Source: an uncultured Lachnospiraceae bacterium
Lineage (GTDB): Bacteria; Bacillota; Clostridia; Lachnospirales; Lachnospiraceae
NCBI GenBank assembly: GCA_947631075.1
Contig: CANRJU010000173.1
Span: forward strand, 1 to 6,141
DNA length: 6,141 nt
Direction of reading: 5' to 3'
The notes beneath the pieces are model-generated. The model had not been told where the DNA came from. It did no database searches and saw only the letters and a list, made by a program, of their open reading frames with translations. The position numbers and the translations under genes are program-made. Positions 5,384 to 6,141 of this stretch are shown piece by piece (within the stretch, counting starts at the first letter, position 1; every line of letters starts with the position of its first letter).

Positions 5384-6141
5384 ATGAAGAAAAGAAAAAT
5401 AACCCCTAAAGCACTGGAAAATTTCCGCGCGCATCTCTACGGGCAGGAAAAGAGCAAAAATACGATAACAAAGTACATGGGCGACTTGGAAAAGCTGCGG
5501 AAATTCGCGGCAGGGCGGAGCCTGGACCGGGAGCTGGTGCTGGAGTACAAGGAATATCTGAAAAACGAAATGGACTACCAGACCACCAGCGTCAATACCT
5601 ATCTTGTGGCGGCGAACCAGTTCTTTGAGTTTATGGGGTGGCACGATCTGCGGTTAAGGACATACAAAATCCAGACGGAGACGTTTATGCCGGAAAAGAA
5701 GGAGCTGACCAAAGAAGAATACAAGAAGCTGGTAAAGACGGCCGCGGAGACCGGGAAAGTCCGGATTGGCCTGGTCATCCAGACCATCTGCGCCACAGGC
5801 ATACGGGTAGGCGAGCTGGCCTTTATCACCGTGCAGGCGTTAAAAAACGGCATGGCGTCAATCTATAATAAAGGAAAAGAGCGGAAGATCATGCTGCCCG
5901 GGGACCTGCAGAGGAGCCTGCTCTGTTATGTCTATAAAAACGGCATAAAAAGAGGCCCCATATTCCAGACAAAAAAGGGAAAGGCGCTGGACCGGAGCTA
6001 TATCTGGCGGGAGATGAAAAAGCTGTGCAGGATAGCGGGCGTCGATGCGGACAAGGTATTTCCCCACAATCTGCGGCATCTGTTCGCCCGGACATTCTAT
6101 AGATTAAATCATGATGTTGTCAAATTGGCGGATATGATGGG
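5384..6141 (+). CDS. Tyrosine recombinase / integrase, 3' end outside the window
   Basis: The frame is open from the ATG at 5384 to the window edge (252 codons). GGAGG (5367-5371) lies 12 nt before the ATG, a long but usable spacing. Residues 8-100 form the N-terminal core-binding (SAM-like) domain, with the typical KSKNTITKYMGDLEKLRKF and VNTYLVAANQFFEFM. The catalytic domain follows, with the first arginine in ATGIRVGEL (R141), the beta-hairpin lysine in YNKGKERKIMLP (K163) and the H-x-x-R box PHNLRHLFA (H228, R231). The ADMMG at the edge should lead into the GHSS-type motif and the catalytic tyrosine about 10-12 residues further on. The protein would be about 280 residues, like XerC/D-type and small phage or integrative-element recombinases. 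It acts on DNA to cut and rejoin specific sites; its target is unknown. It may be a solitary invertase or mark the left edge of a mobile element. Confidence 0.88.
   Translation, partial: MKKRKITPKALENFRAHLYGQEKSKNTITKYMGDLEKLRKFAAGRSLDRELVLEYKEYLKNEMDYQTTSVNTYLVAANQFFEFMGWHDLRLRTYKIQTETFMPEKKELTKEEYKKLVKTAAETGKVRIGLVIQTICATGIRVGELAFITVQALKNGMASIYNKGKERKIMLPGDLQRSLLCYVYKNGIKRGPIFQTKKGKALDRSYIWREMKKLCRIAGVDADKVFPHNLRHLFARTFYRLNHDVVKLADMM

Overview
The window reads as a chromosomal segment of a gut-type Lachnospiraceae or related Clostridia bacterium. The grounds are moderate-to-high GC with AT-rich ribosome binding sites of the GGAGG type, a DUF3048 lipoprotein C-terminus, a SpoVB/YtgP-like flippase, and a secreted EF-hand plus leucine-rich-repeat protein of a kind common in that family. 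All supported genes are on the + strand. The organism assignment is an inference from gene families; no rRNA or marker gene is present.

Layout. Bases 1-453 are the 3' end of a DUF3048-domain protein. It is followed after 34 bp by a SpoVB/MurJ-type membrane flippase (488-2140), best read from a TTG start. After 78 bp comes a small conserved-looking protein of unknown function (2219-2533). Bases 2534-2735 hold the most unusual part of the window: a compact array of four bulged or nested hairpins bracketed by two exact 17-bp direct repeats, CGCTCAGAAATGGAGGA. Each repeat carries a Shine-Dalgarno. The second copy is the ribosome binding site of the next gene, a YeiH/UPF0324-family membrane protein (putative sulfate exporter family, 2736-3830). 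Removing one repeat copy plus the 163 bp between the copies would leave only about 22 bp between the two genes, a normal operon gap. The array therefore looks like an inserted mobile or repetitive element.

Bases 3831-3971 contain weak hairpins and an extended -10 promoter, starting a new transcription unit. That unit encodes a secreted EF-hand/LRR protein (3972-5297) and ends at a clear intrinsic terminator (5309-5339). A tyrosine recombinase/integrase gene (5384 onward) then runs off the right edge before its catalytic tyrosine.

How the genes relate. The first three genes and the YeiH-type gene lie head to tail and could share a transcript, with envelope-related roles for the lipoprotein and flippase, but no common pathway is evident. 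The LRR protein and the recombinase are separate units. The hairpin element is the best candidate for something not well described. It combines duplicated ribosome binding sites, mutually exclusive hairpins just upstream of a start codon, and a 32-codon leader-like reading frame.
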